Assembly (NCBI GenBank): GCA_035504175.1
Contig: DATJSJ010000214.1
Span: 1-54,397 of the forward strand
DNA from: DATJSJ01 sp035504175
GTDB taxonomy: Bacteria; Pseudomonadota; Alphaproteobacteria; Acetobacterales; Acetobacteraceae
Direction of reading: 5' to 3'
DNA: 54,397 nucleotides
Of the stretch, positions 1-7,805 are shown piece after piece; within the stretch, counting starts at the first letter, position 1; each line of letters starts with the position of its first letter. Under the pieces are notes generated by a model that was not told the origin of the DNA, searched no databases, and was given only the letters and a program-made list of their open reading frames with translations. The position numbers and the translations under genes were made by a program.

Positions 1-3
1 ATT

Positions 4-54
4 GCAAAGGCTAGCCTTTGCCGGGGGTCCAGGGGCAGAGCCCCTGGCCTTTTT
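4..54. terminator. Double hairpin with T-tract; one copy of a dispersed palindromic element
   Basis: Two adjacent structures. The first is a perfect 18-bp palindrome, GCAAAGGCTAGCCTTTGC (4-21). The second is a strong stem CCAGGGGC/GCCCCTGG (29-36 with 40-47, loop AGA) followed by CCTTTTT. On the plus strand this is a textbook intrinsic terminator for a gene left of the window. It also sits directly after the stop of the minus-strand dehydratase. The second stem and its flanks closely match the element at 33372-33421, so this is probably a member of a repeat family as well as a terminator. Confidence 0.6.
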
Positions 55-1271
55 CACGCGGTCGTCCGGACGATGGCGTCGTCCCGGTCGAACAGGCCAG
101 GCTTGAGCCGCAGGCCGAGCCCGGCGCCCTCGAGCGGGAACACCTGCCCGTCCCGCGCGACGGGGAGCTCATCGACGATCTCGGTGTACCACCCGCTCGC
201 GTAAGCCCGCACCATTTCCTGGTAAAGCACGTTGGGCAGCGTCGCCGATAGCGCGCAGCTCGCGGCATAGACGATCGGACCGGTGCAGTCGTGCAGCGTC
301 ACCGGCAGTTCGCTCGCCTCGGCGAGATTGGCGATCTTGCGGGCTTCGCTGAGACCGCCGCACCAGGCCAGATCGATCATGATGATCGAGGCAGCGCGCC
401 GCGCGATGAGCTGCTTGAAGACCTGGCGGGTCGCGAGCCGCTCGCTGGCCGCGATCGGAATGGCGGTGTGGCGCGCCAGTTCCGCCAGCGCGTCGAGCTC
501 GTTGTAGCGGATCGGTTCCTCCAGCCAGGCGACGTCGAACGGCCGCAGTGCCTCGGCGATGCGCAGCGCCGGCGGGAGCGTCCACAATCCATGCAGCTCG
601 ACCATGATCTCCATCTGCCGCCCGACCGCCTCGCGGATCTTGCGGAACGGCTCAAGAGCCGCGTCGAGATCGGCGAGCGGGATGCGCGTTCCCATCGAGG
701 CTTCGGCGGCGATGTCGAACGGCCAGATCTTCATCGCCGTGATGCCTTCGTCCAGCAGGCTGCGCGCCAGCTTTCCGGCATCGAACCGCCAGGCGAGCAG
801 GTCCTCGTACGGGCCTTCGTTCATGTCGCCCGGCTTCAGCGACCAGTCCTCGGTCCGCTCGAACAGCGCGTGGCGCTTCGTCGCCCGGGCATGCGCATAG
901 CCGGCGCAGGTGTTGTAGACCGGCACGGAGCGATGCGTGCGACCGCCGAGCAGGCGCCAGACCGGCTCGCCGAGCGCCTGGCCGTAGATGTCCCACAGCG
1001 CCAGGTTGACCGCCGAGTTGCCGCGGAGTTCGGCGCCGGAATCGCGCGCACCGACATAGACATTGCCGAGCGTGCGGTCGTGCAGCTCGATGTCGCGCGG
1101 ATCGCGGCCGAGCAGGTAACCGGCGACGTTGTCATGCAGGTAGCTCGCAACCGGGCCGGGACTCCAGAACGTCTCGCCGGTGCCGACGATGCCGCGATCC
1201 GTGTGCAACTGCAGCCAGAGCAGGAACGGGAATTCCCTGAGCTGCAGCGTGTCGAGCCGCGTGATCCGCAT
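54..1271 (-). CDS. Enolase-superfamily (mandelate racemase/muconate lactonizing type) sugar-acid dehydratase
   Basis: A 405-residue protein of the MR/MLE branch of the enolase superfamily, whose members abstract the alpha proton of a carboxylate substrate using a Mg2+-stabilised enolate. The capping domain spans about 1-125 and the barrel the rest. Metal ligands are visible at the expected 26-residue spacing: E225 (MVELHG), E251 (WLEEP) and E277 (AASERL). K181 in KIWPFD and H327 in LHDCTGP are the likely acid/base residues. The start at MRITRLD is chosen because upstream in-frame residues are not family-like and would overlap the operator. It is divergent from the SDR-transketolase operon, so a role in the same sugar-acid pathway is inferred. 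Exact substrate unknown; dehydratase is more likely than racemase given the neighbours. Confidence 0.85.
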   Translation of the reverse strand: MRITRLDTLQLREFPFLLWLQLHTDRGIVGTGETFWSPGPVASYLHDNVAGYLLGRDPRDIELHDRTLGNVYVGARDSGAELRGNSAVNLALWDIYGQALGEPVWRLLGGRTHRSVPVYNTCAGYAHARATKRHALFERTEDWSLKPGDMNEGPYEDLLAWRFDAGKLARSLLDEGITAMKIWPFDIAAEASMGTRIPLADLDAALEPFRKIREAVGRQMEIMVELHGLWTLPPALRIAEALRPFDVAWLEEPIRYNELDALAELARHTAIPIAASERLATRQVFKQLIARRAASIIMIDLAWCGGLSEARKIANLAEASELPVTLHDCTGPIVYAASCALSATLPNVLYQEMVRAYASGWYTEIVDELPVARDGQVFPLEGAGLGLRLKPGLFDRDDAIVRTTA

Positions 1272-1331
1272 CGCCGCCTCCCTCCTTGTGTCCGGCCGAA
1301 CCAGCGCCAGTGCCCGTTGACAGCGAGCGTA

Positions 1332-1345
1332 TGATACCGGTATCA
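1332..1345. promoter_or_regulatory. Perfect 14-bp operator palindrome in a divergent promoter region
   Basis: TGATACCGGTATCA is exactly self-complementary and lies in the 107-bp space between the divergent dehydratase (start 1271) and SDR operon (start 1379). A central CG and 14-bp symmetry are typical of LacI-family sugar-catabolism operators; GntR-type binding is also possible. No regulator gene lies beside it in this window, so the cognate protein would be encoded elsewhere, perhaps left of the window. The palindrome is seen directly; its function is inference. Confidence 0.6.
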
Positions 1346-1378
1346 AACCGGTCAAGTGATGCGGGAGGAGACATTGCC

Positions 1379-2167
1379 TTGGCGATACCCGGGGACGTGA
1401 ACCGACGGGTGATGGTGACGGGAGCTGCCGGCGGGCTGGGGCAGGAGATCGCGACGCAGTTGGCAGCTCGAGGCTGCGCGCTCGGCCTGGTCGATATCGA
1501 CGGGCCGGGAACCGGGCGGGTGGCGGCGGCCTGTCGCACGTGCGGCGCCGACGTGGAAGAGATCGTCGGCGACTTCACCGAGGCGGGCGCGCCGGAGGCC
1601 GCTGTCGAGCGCATGGTGCAGCGGTTCGGCGGACTCGATGTGCTGGTCAACAATGCCGGGTACGGCGCGATCGAGCCGTTCCTCGGTATGACGCACCGGC
1701 TCTGGCAACGCACGCTGAATTTGAATGTCGTCGCACTGGCGATGGCCTGCGCCGCTGCCGGCCGCGTGATGCAAACGCAGCGCAGCGGCCGCATCGTCAA
1801 CATCACCTCGCCGGCCTCGCGCATGGCGTTGCCGGATTATCTGGCCTACGCTGCCAGCAAGGCGGCGGTCGATTCGATCACTCGCGCCGCGGCCGCTTGC
1901 CTCGCGCCGCACGGTGTCCTGGTCAATTCCCTGGCACCTGGGATGATGGACACGGAGATGCAGCGCTCGACCGAGGCCGATCTCGCCCGGCTCGCGGGGC
2001 GCGATGATTTCCAGGCCTTTCTCGATGAACGCACGCGGCGCGTGCCGCTCGGCCGCCGCGCCGAGATTGCCGAGATCGCCGCCGCGGTGGTCTGGCTTTG
2101 CCTCGACGCGCCGCCGTACATGACCGCCGAACGGCTGAACATGTCCGGCGGCATGGACAAGGACTGA
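1379..2167 (+). CDS. SDR-family NAD(P)-dependent oxidoreductase
   Basis: A 262-residue classical short-chain dehydrogenase. The N-terminal Rossmann motif is TGAAGGLG, NNAG is present, and the catalytic Ser/Tyr/Lys appear in ITSPAS and YAASK. It likely oxidises or reduces a sugar-derived hydroxyl/keto group in the cytosol. The start is not certain: TTG at 1379 is preferred because GGGAGGAG (1363-1370) sits about 8 nt before it; GTG 1397 is an alternative, and no ATG fits well. The next gene begins 3 nt after the stop, so this is the first gene of a four-gene operon with the split transketolase and the second dehydratase. Confidence 0.82.
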   Translation: MAIPGDVNRRVMVTGAAGGLGQEIATQLAARGCALGLVDIDGPGTGRVAAACRTCGADVEEIVGDFTEAGAPEAAVERMVQRFGGLDVLVNNAGYGAIEPFLGMTHRLWQRTLNLNVVALAMACAAAGRVMQTQRSGRIVNITSPASRMALPDYLAYAASKAAVDSITRAAAACLAPHGVLVNSLAPGMMDTEMQRSTEADLARLAGRDDFQAFLDERTRRVPLGRRAEIAEIAAAVVWLCLDAPPYMTAERLNMSGGMDKD

Positions 2168-2170
2168 ACC

Positions 2171-3019
2171 ATGCTGCGCAACGCACCGCCGGACCCGGTC
2201 GACATCGCCGCGCTGAAGCGGCGCGCCACCAATCTCCGCCGTCACATGCTCACCATGGCGCGCGGGCAGGGGCAGGGCTATATCGGCCAGGGTCTCGGCA
2301 TCGCCGACGTTCTCGCCGCGCTCTACTTCCATGAGATGCGCTACGATGCTCACGATGTGCGCTGGCCCGAGCGTGATCGGTTCCTGCTCTCGACCGGGCA
2401 TTATTCGATCGCGCTTTGGGCGGCGCTGGCCGAAGCCGGCATCATCCCGCGCGACGAGCTGGCAACCTACGGCGCCGACGGCAGCCGTCTCGAGATGTCG
2501 ACGCTGGACACCACGCCCGGCGTCGAGGTGATCGGCGGCTCGCTCGGACATGGGCTCGGCCAGGCGGTCGGCCAGGCGCTGGGGCTGCGACTTTCGAACT
2601 CCGCGGCGCGCGTCTTCGTCGAGCTGTCGGACGGCGAGATGCAGGAAGGCGCGACCTGGGAGGCGGCGATGGCGGGCGGCCATTTCGGGCTCGACCGGCT
2701 GGTGGCGCTGATCGACTGCAACGGCATCCAGGCGGACGGCCCGATGGTGATCGACATCGAACCGGTGGCCGACAAATGGCGCGCCTTCGGCTGGGATACG
2801 GTCGAGATCGACGGCAATGACATGACCGCAATCGTCGGCGCGCTGATGACCGCTCGCGCAGCGAACGGCCGACCCAAGGCCATCGTGCTGCGCACGCTTC
2901 CGGGCAAGGGCGTGCCCCGGATCGAGGCGAGCGAGAAGGCGCATTTCTTCCGGGTCGCGCTCGACCAGTGGGACTCCATCATCGACGAATTCGAGCAGCG
3001 TGTCGGAGCCGAGCCATGA
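2171..3019 (+). CDS. Transketolase, N-terminal (TPP pyrophosphate-binding) subunit
   Basis: 282 residues matching the first half of transketolase. The TPP/metal motif appears as SDGEMQEGATWEAA, with DCNGIQADG downstream and HGLGQAVG before it. A normal transketolase is about 660 residues in one chain; here the enzyme is split, as in archaea and several catabolic clusters. The two subunits together should transfer a two-carbon ketol unit between sugars or sugar-acid derived aldehydes. ATG 2171 follows the SDR stop by 3 nt, and the stop overlaps the next start (ATGA), so the two halves are translationally coupled. Confidence 0.9.
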   Translation: MLRNAPPDPVDIAALKRRATNLRRHMLTMARGQGQGYIGQGLGIADVLAALYFHEMRYDAHDVRWPERDRFLLSTGHYSIALWAALAEAGIIPRDELATYGADGSRLEMSTLDTTPGVEVIGGSLGHGLGQAVGQALGLRLSNSAARVFVELSDGEMQEGATWEAAMAGGHFGLDRLVALIDCNGIQADGPMVIDIEPVADKWRAFGWDTVEIDGNDMTAIVGALMTARAANGRPKAIVLRTLPGKGVPRIEASEKAHFFRVALDQWDSIIDEFEQRVGAEP

Positions 3020-4017
3020 GCGGCTCCGTGGGCGCCGGCCGCACGCTGGCGATGGGACAGGACGAAGCGACCGGCGCCGGCCGCGCCGGGATCGACGCGC
3101 CGTTCGGACACGCGCTGGCCGCCCTCGGCCGCGAGCGGCCGGATATCGTCGGGCTCACCGCCGATCTCGGCAAATACACCGACATCCTGCCGTTCCGCGA
3201 CGCCTTTCCCGACCGGTTCTTCAATGTCGGCATGGCGGAGCAGAACCTGATCGCCGTGGCGGCGGGGCTTGCGCGCACGGGCAAGGCGCCGTTCGCCACC
3301 ACGTACGGCGTGTTCGCGACGCGCCGCGCGCTCGATTTCATCGCCATCGCGCTGGCGCACAGCCGGCTCAATGTCAAGGTGATCGCCGGCCTGCCGGGCC
3401 TGACCACCGGCTATGGCGGAACGCATCAGGCGATCGAGGATCTGGCGCTGATGCGCATGGTGCCGGGCCTGGTGGTGATCGATCCGTGTGATGCAACCGA
3501 GATCGCGGCCGCAACGCGCGCCATCGCCGATCATGACGGGCCGGCTTATATGCGGCTGCTGCGCGGCACCGTGCCGGTGGTGCTCGATCCGGCGCAACCC
3601 TTCCGGATCGGCGCGGCGCGCAAGCTGCGCGACGGGCGTGACATCGGCATCGTCGCGACCGGCTTCATGACCGAGCGTGCGCTGGATGCGGCCGCCGCGC
3701 TCGAGGCGCGCGGCGTCTCGGTGGGCGTGCTGCACGTGCCGACGATCAAGCCGTTCGACAGCAGCGCCGTGATCGACTTCGCCGGCTCGGTTCGCCAGCT
3801 CGTCTCGGCGGAGAACCACGTCGTGGTCGGCGGCCTCGGCAGCCTGGTGGCCGAGACGCTGTTCGACGCCGGCATCGTCCGGCGGCTCACCCGGATCGGC
3901 ATTCCCGATCGCTTCATCGAATGCGGCTCGGTGCCGGTGCTGCAGGAAACCTACGGCCTGTCCACGCGTCGCGTCATCGCGACGCTCGCCGGCCTGATCG
4001 AAGGCACCGATCGATGA
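3016..4017 (+). CDS. Transketolase, C-terminal (pyrimidine-binding) subunit
   Basis: 333 residues covering the pyrimidine-binding and C-terminal domains. The catalytic glutamate that activates TPP lies in GMAEQNLIAVAAGL, followed by TYGVFATRRALDFI and GYGGTHQAIEDLALMR, all typical of transketolase. ATG 3016 overlaps the N-terminal subunit stop by 4 nt, which supports stoichiometric co-translation. In-frame residues before it lack homology. The stop overlaps the next gene (ATGA at 4014), so the pathway order SDR, transketolase, dehydratase is one transcription unit. Confidence 0.9.
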   Translation: MSGSVGAGRTLAMGQDEATGAGRAGIDAPFGHALAALGRERPDIVGLTADLGKYTDILPFRDAFPDRFFNVGMAEQNLIAVAAGLARTGKAPFATTYGVFATRRALDFIAIALAHSRLNVKVIAGLPGLTTGYGGTHQAIEDLALMRMVPGLVVIDPCDATEIAAATRAIADHDGPAYMRLLRGTVPVVLDPAQPFRIGAARKLRDGRDIGIVATGFMTERALDAAAALEARGVSVGVLHVPTIKPFDSSAVIDFAGSVRQLVSAENHVVVGGLGSLVAETLFDAGIVRRLTRIGIPDRFIECGSVPVLQETYGLSTRRVIATLAGLIEGTDR

Positions 4018-5186
4018 AGATCACCGACGTCGAAACCTACATGGTCGGGGCCGGCTGGAAGAACTGGCTGTTCGTGCGCGTGCTCACCGACGAAGGCACG
4101 TACGGCGTCGGCGAGGGCACGCTCAACGGCTTCATCAAGACCACCGAGGCCGGCATCCAGGAGCTCAAGCACCTGGTGATCGGCCAGGATCCGCGGCGCA
4201 TCCATTCATTGGCAAAGCGACTGCTCGACAGCATGTCGCTCGATGCCGGTCACATCCACCGCACCGTCATCGCGGCGATCGAGGTCGCGTGCTGGGACAT
4301 TCTCGGCAAGACGCTCGGCGTGCCGGTGCATCAACTGCTCGGCGGCCAGGTGCGGGACAGCATCCTTGGCTACGCGAATGGCTGGTACCGCACCGAGCGG
4401 ACTCCCGAGGCGTTCCTCGCGGCAGCCGAAGCGGTCATTGCCAAGGGCTTCCACGCGATGAAGCTCGATCCTTTCGGCACGACGCAGGGCTTCATCTCCC
4501 GCGACGAGCTGGATCGCTCCCACGCGATCTGCCGTCTGCTGCGCAACCGCCTGCCGCCCGACACCGAGATTCTGATCGACGTGCACGCGCGCTTCACCGA
4601 GGCGGCGGCGCTCGAGGCGGCGGAGCGCTTCGCCGATCTCGCCATCTATTGGTGGGAGGAGCCCACGACTCGCGACCGGCAGGAAGCCGTGCATCCGGTG
4701 GCGCAGCGCAGCCCGATTCGCGTTGCGACCGGCGAGATGTACGACACGGTCGGGCAGTTCTACACGCTGGCGGAGCGCGGCGGCGTCAACATCTTCCAGC
4801 CCGAACCGATGTCGCTGGGCGGCATCGCCCCAAGCCTCGCGGTGGCCAACCTGGCACTCGCCCATGGCAGCTACATCGCTCCGCACCAGAGCGGCGGGCC
4901 GGTCGCGACCGCCATCTGCCTGCAGCTCGCGGCGGTCGTGCCGAATTTCCTGATCCAGGAACATTTCGACGCGTTCAACGAGGACTGGACGCAGGATGTG
5001 GTCGACTGGCATCCGACGGTCGATCCCGCGACCGGACACCTGTCGTTGCCCGATCGTCCCGGCCTCGGTATCGATCTCAACCTCGAGGTCATCAAGGCGC
5101 ATCCCTACGATCCCGAGGCCTATCTCAACGTGCATGCCGAAGGCTGGGAGCGCCGGCTGGGCCAACGCGGCGATCGAGCGGAGTGA
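4014..5186 (+). CDS. Galactonate-dehydratase-like enolase-superfamily enzyme
   Basis: 390 residues, a second MR/MLE member unrelated at close range to the one at 54-1271. Metal ligands D189 (LIDVHARF), E215 (WWEEPT) and E241 (ATGEMYD) are spaced 26 residues apart. K150-x-D152 and H291 (APHQSGGP) fill the catalytic positions. N-terminal residues (MKITDVETY, GEGTLNGF) resemble galactonate and related aldonate dehydratases. It is the last gene of the SDR-transketolase operon, starting inside the previous stop. The product would be a 2-keto-3-deoxy acid; no KDG kinase or aldolase is present in the window. Substrate assignment is inference. Confidence 0.85.
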   Translation: MKITDVETYMVGAGWKNWLFVRVLTDEGTYGVGEGTLNGFIKTTEAGIQELKHLVIGQDPRRIHSLAKRLLDSMSLDAGHIHRTVIAAIEVACWDILGKTLGVPVHQLLGGQVRDSILGYANGWYRTERTPEAFLAAAEAVIAKGFHAMKLDPFGTTQGFISRDELDRSHAICRLLRNRLPPDTEILIDVHARFTEAAALEAAERFADLAIYWWEEPTTRDRQEAVHPVAQRSPIRVATGEMYDTVGQFYTLAERGGVNIFQPEPMSLGGIAPSLAVANLALAHGSYIAPHQSGGPVATAICLQLAAVVPNFLIQEHFDAFNEDWTQDVVDWHPTVDPATGHLSLPDRPGLGIDLNLEVIKAHPYDPEAYLNVHAEGWERRLGQRGDRAE

Positions 5187-5404
5187 TCAGTCCGGTGCGC
5201 GGATGCGCGCGCGACTGCAGCTTCGCTGATCCGCCCGGCTGAGAGATGCCCTGAACATCTCAGGAGCGCCAAGTCTCAGCCGCGGGTGGGTTGACCGACT
5301 GGCGACGAGCAAGCTCGTCCGGCTTACGACAGCTCGAGCTATCGCGCGCTGGCGGCGAAATCGAGAATCCGTTCGGCGACCTCACGCGGCGCCAGGGCTG
5401 ACCG
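5187..5404. other. Intergenic region with two hairpins and a gene remnant
   Basis: No intact gene. There is a hairpin with stem GAGATG/CATCTC and a 7-nt loop (about 5242-5260), and a second tight hairpin GACGAGC/GCTCGTC near 5304-5319. Either could end the upstream operon, though neither has a T-tract. On the minus strand, 5341-5398 can be read as 18 sense codons ending LDFAASAR and a stop. This looks like the cut-off C-terminus of a protein and supports the view that DNA was deleted here together with the end of the LysR gene. Confidence 0.4.
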
Positions 5405-5830
5405 TCATGACGGCACCGGGCAGTGATGGCAACACGACACTGCGCAGCAGGATAAGATCTCGATCTCGACCTCGGGATGCAAACGCGCGAAATCGGCGAA
5501 GTCCGGTATGAGCAGGTGTGTCGCGAGGGTTGGCGCCAGCGTCACCCGCAAAAGCCCGCGCACGCCCTGGTCGCGGCCAAAGACGCGCGTCTCCAGCTGG
5601 TTCGAGGACGCCTCCATCTGCACCGCGAACTCGAGCACCTCGCCTCCCGCATCCGTGAGACAATAGCCCGAAAGCAGTCTCTCGAACATGTGCGCTGCGA
5701 GGCGCTCCTCCAGTTGCGCGACGCATCGCAGCACGGTGGCGTGATTCACCTTGAGGCGCTCGACGGCGGCCCGGACCGAGCCTCCGCGCGCAACGGCAAG
5801 AAAGTAGCGAACGTCATCCCAGTCGATCAT
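5405..5830 (-). pseudogene. Truncated LysR-family transcriptional regulator
   Basis: From ATG 5830 the first 125 or so residues are a normal LysR N-terminus: IDWDDVRYFLAVARGGSVRA, a helix-turn-helix, then the linker and the start of the effector domain (FADFARLHPEVEIEILS). The reading frame then turns into a cysteine/proline-rich tail and stops at 141 residues, against about 300 for the family. Most of the effector-binding domain is gone. It is divergent from the SDR at 6226, the usual LysR-target layout, so it may once have regulated that gene. A DNA-binding fragment could still be made, but I judge it a pseudogene. Confidence 0.75.
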
Positions 5831-6225
5831 ACGGTACGATCCTGCACCGCAAATCACGCATGTTCACGCTTCGAACAGCATCGCGCATCGGGATCGCCGG
5901 CGCGGTGATCCCAGCCAACATGCGGCGCGGATCGATTTCCGATACCCGCGAACGGCGGTGACCGTCCGGCCGCGGCTGACGACAACAGTACAGCCGGATG
6001 GATTCTGCACCACCGATGTGCGGACTTCAGCACTGAACGCTTGTCACGGGCGGACCCAATTCGAGGTCCGTGAGAGGGCTGGCGCCGGCAGGCCGAAGGC
6101 AGGCAGCCGTTGTCGCGGTGCCATCGCCGCCGCCCGCCGGCGGGTCCGGGCGCGAAAGACCGCGCATGGGGACAACAACCTCGACGTCCCGGGACGACCC
6201 GGCGACGCAGACCGAAGGACGCATC
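5831..6225. other. Long intergenic region, no gene recognised
   Basis: About 395 bp between the broken LysR gene and the SDR at 6226. Open frames here encode low-complexity Arg/Pro/Ala-rich peptides without recognisable motifs. It should contain the divergent promoter for the SDR and the LysR gene, but I see no clear palindrome or sigma-70 boxes. The stretch looks like decayed sequence. Confidence 0.5.
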
Positions 6226-6975
6226 ATGTCGAGATTGGCAGGCAAGGTCGCCGTCATCAGCGGCGGCAACAGCGGCATCGGACTCGCCATCGCGCAGCGT
6301 TTCGTGAAGGAAGGGGCGCATGTGCTGATCTTCGGGCGGCGTCAGGCGGCGCTCGACGAGGCGGCAGCGCGCATCGGTTCCAGCGTCATCGCCATTGCGG
6401 CGGACGCGACCAGACTCGAAGACCTCGACCGCGTCGCCGATGCCGTCCGCAGAGCGAAGGGCAGGGTGGACGTGGTCGTGTCCAACGCCGCGCTCGTCGA
6501 GCAGGTGCCGCTGCCCGACATCACGGAGGACCACTACGATCGCACATTCGACCTGAACGCCAAGGCGCCACTGTTCCTGGTGCAGAAGATGCTGCCGATG
6601 ATCGGGCCGGGCGGATCGATCATTCTCGTGGCTTCGGCCATGCACTACATGGGCCTGGCCAACCACTCGACCTACGCCGCCACCAAGGCGGCGTTGCGTT
6701 CCTACGCCCGGACCTGGGCGGCGGAGTTCAAGGACAGCGGCATCCGCGCGAATACGCTGAGCCCGGGCGTCGTCGATACGCCGATGCTCGACTCTCAGGC
6801 GAGAACGCCCGAGGAGGCTGCCGCGATTCGTGCGGGCTACGCCAAATACACGCCCATGCTGCGACTCGCCCGACCCGCCGAACTCGCCAATGCGGCCCTC
6901 TTCCTCGCCTCGGATGAAAGCTCGTTCATGACCGGCTCTGACATGGTCGTCGACGGCGGCGTCAGCAACGTCTGA
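6226..6975 (+). CDS. SDR-family oxidoreductase
   Basis: 249-residue classical SDR. It has the cofactor motif SGGNSGIG, SNAA in the NNAG position, serine in LVASAMHY and the catalytic YAATK. The C-terminal MTGSDMVVDGG is the standard family ending. ATG 6226 (MSRLAGKVAVISGG) is preceded by GAAGGA at about 6 nt and matches the normal N-terminus; the upstream in-frame extension is not family-like. It stands alone between two decayed loci, so no pathway can be assigned. Close relatives are often annotated as glucose or 3-oxoacyl reductases, but substrate cannot be read from sequence. Confidence 0.85.
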   Translation: MSRLAGKVAVISGGNSGIGLAIAQRFVKEGAHVLIFGRRQAALDEAAARIGSSVIAIAADATRLEDLDRVADAVRRAKGRVDVVVSNAALVEQVPLPDITEDHYDRTFDLNAKAPLFLVQKMLPMIGPGGSIILVASAMHYMGLANHSTYAATKAALRSYARTWAAEFKDSGIRANTLSPGVVDTPMLDSQARTPEEAAAIRAGYAKYTPMLRLARPAELANAALFLASDESSFMTGSDMVVDGGVSNV

Positions 6976-7205
6976 CGAATTCGATCGGCGCGAACGGCGC
7001 CGGCCGTGGCCATCGATCTCGGGTCACTGGCACGGGGCGGGGCGATGCACCAGCTCGGCGCGCCTTTGTCGGGCCTCGATCTTCACGTCGTTCGACGGCT
7101 CCGCTGAACGGCTGCATTGCGGGTGCCGCACGGCCAAGGCTGATCGCGCAAAATCGAGGCAATCGGGATATCGAAAGAGGTCTGCAACTGGTCCTCGTTC
7201 CCTTC

Positions 7206-7565
7206 GTGGCGCTGGCCAGCGGTGCACTGCTGGTCAACCGGATAGGGCCCGGACGCGCTATGTCGCCCCTGTGGGCATCGGCCTATGTCGAGTTCCATCA
7301 GGCCACCAACCACACATTCGATCCCTCCATGCCGATCGTGGTCGTGGGCGCAGTGTTGGTAGGCATCGTGCTCGCGATTGTCGCGGGAGGACTTGGTTCG
7401 CTATCCGGCGAACCGGCCATCGCCGGATCTGCCTGCTACGCCGCCGTCATCGCGATTGGCGTGCCCACATGTGTGCGGATCAACAAGCGGCTCGCACACG
7501 GGTCGGTTCAGAGCCGACCCGACGACTTTATGCGCATTCGTGCCGTCGGGGCGCAAGCTCCATGA
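7206..7565 (+). pseudogene. Probable DUF1772 (anthrone oxygenase-like) membrane protein remnant
   Basis: Residues such as LASGALLVNRIGP, LWASAYVEFHQATNHTFDPSMP and two hydrophobic segments (VVVGAVLVGIVLAIVAGG and a second near AAVIAIGV) resemble the DUF1772 family of small four-helix membrane proteins. The only start is an internal GTG within what should be the first helix; in-frame sense codons run further upstream without an ATG. The expected C-terminal region after PDDFMRIRA seems to continue in another frame (about 7548-7600, GRKLHDAGCR). This suggests an N-terminally eroded, frameshifted gene. Flanking 6976-7205 and 7566-7805 hold nothing else I recognise. The family call is tentative. 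Confidence 0.4.
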
Positions 7566-7805
7566 CGCGGGCTGCCGGATCTGGAACGGCGCCGTGCGTC
7601 GCCAACCCGCGATAGCAACGCTGCCCGGCTTCGGCACCTCAAGCACCGCTTCGATCCCGATTGGGTCTTCACGTCCGCCATCCCGCTGCCGGCGGAATAG
7701 TCCTCCCCGGTTACGCTTGTAGCGAATTTCCCTGAGCTGCAATCGAACCGTATCCGGCGCACTGCAGACTGGCGCTTTCCCGCTCCCTGCGTGGAGGATA
7801 GCTCG

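Noticed and set aside
5225..5275. CTGAGAGATGCCCTGAAC-like string resembling part of a TPP or other riboswitch
   Set aside because: Only a short stretch and one hairpin match. The conserved TPP aptamer core and a suitable downstream gene are missing; the next gene lies on the other strand and is truncated.
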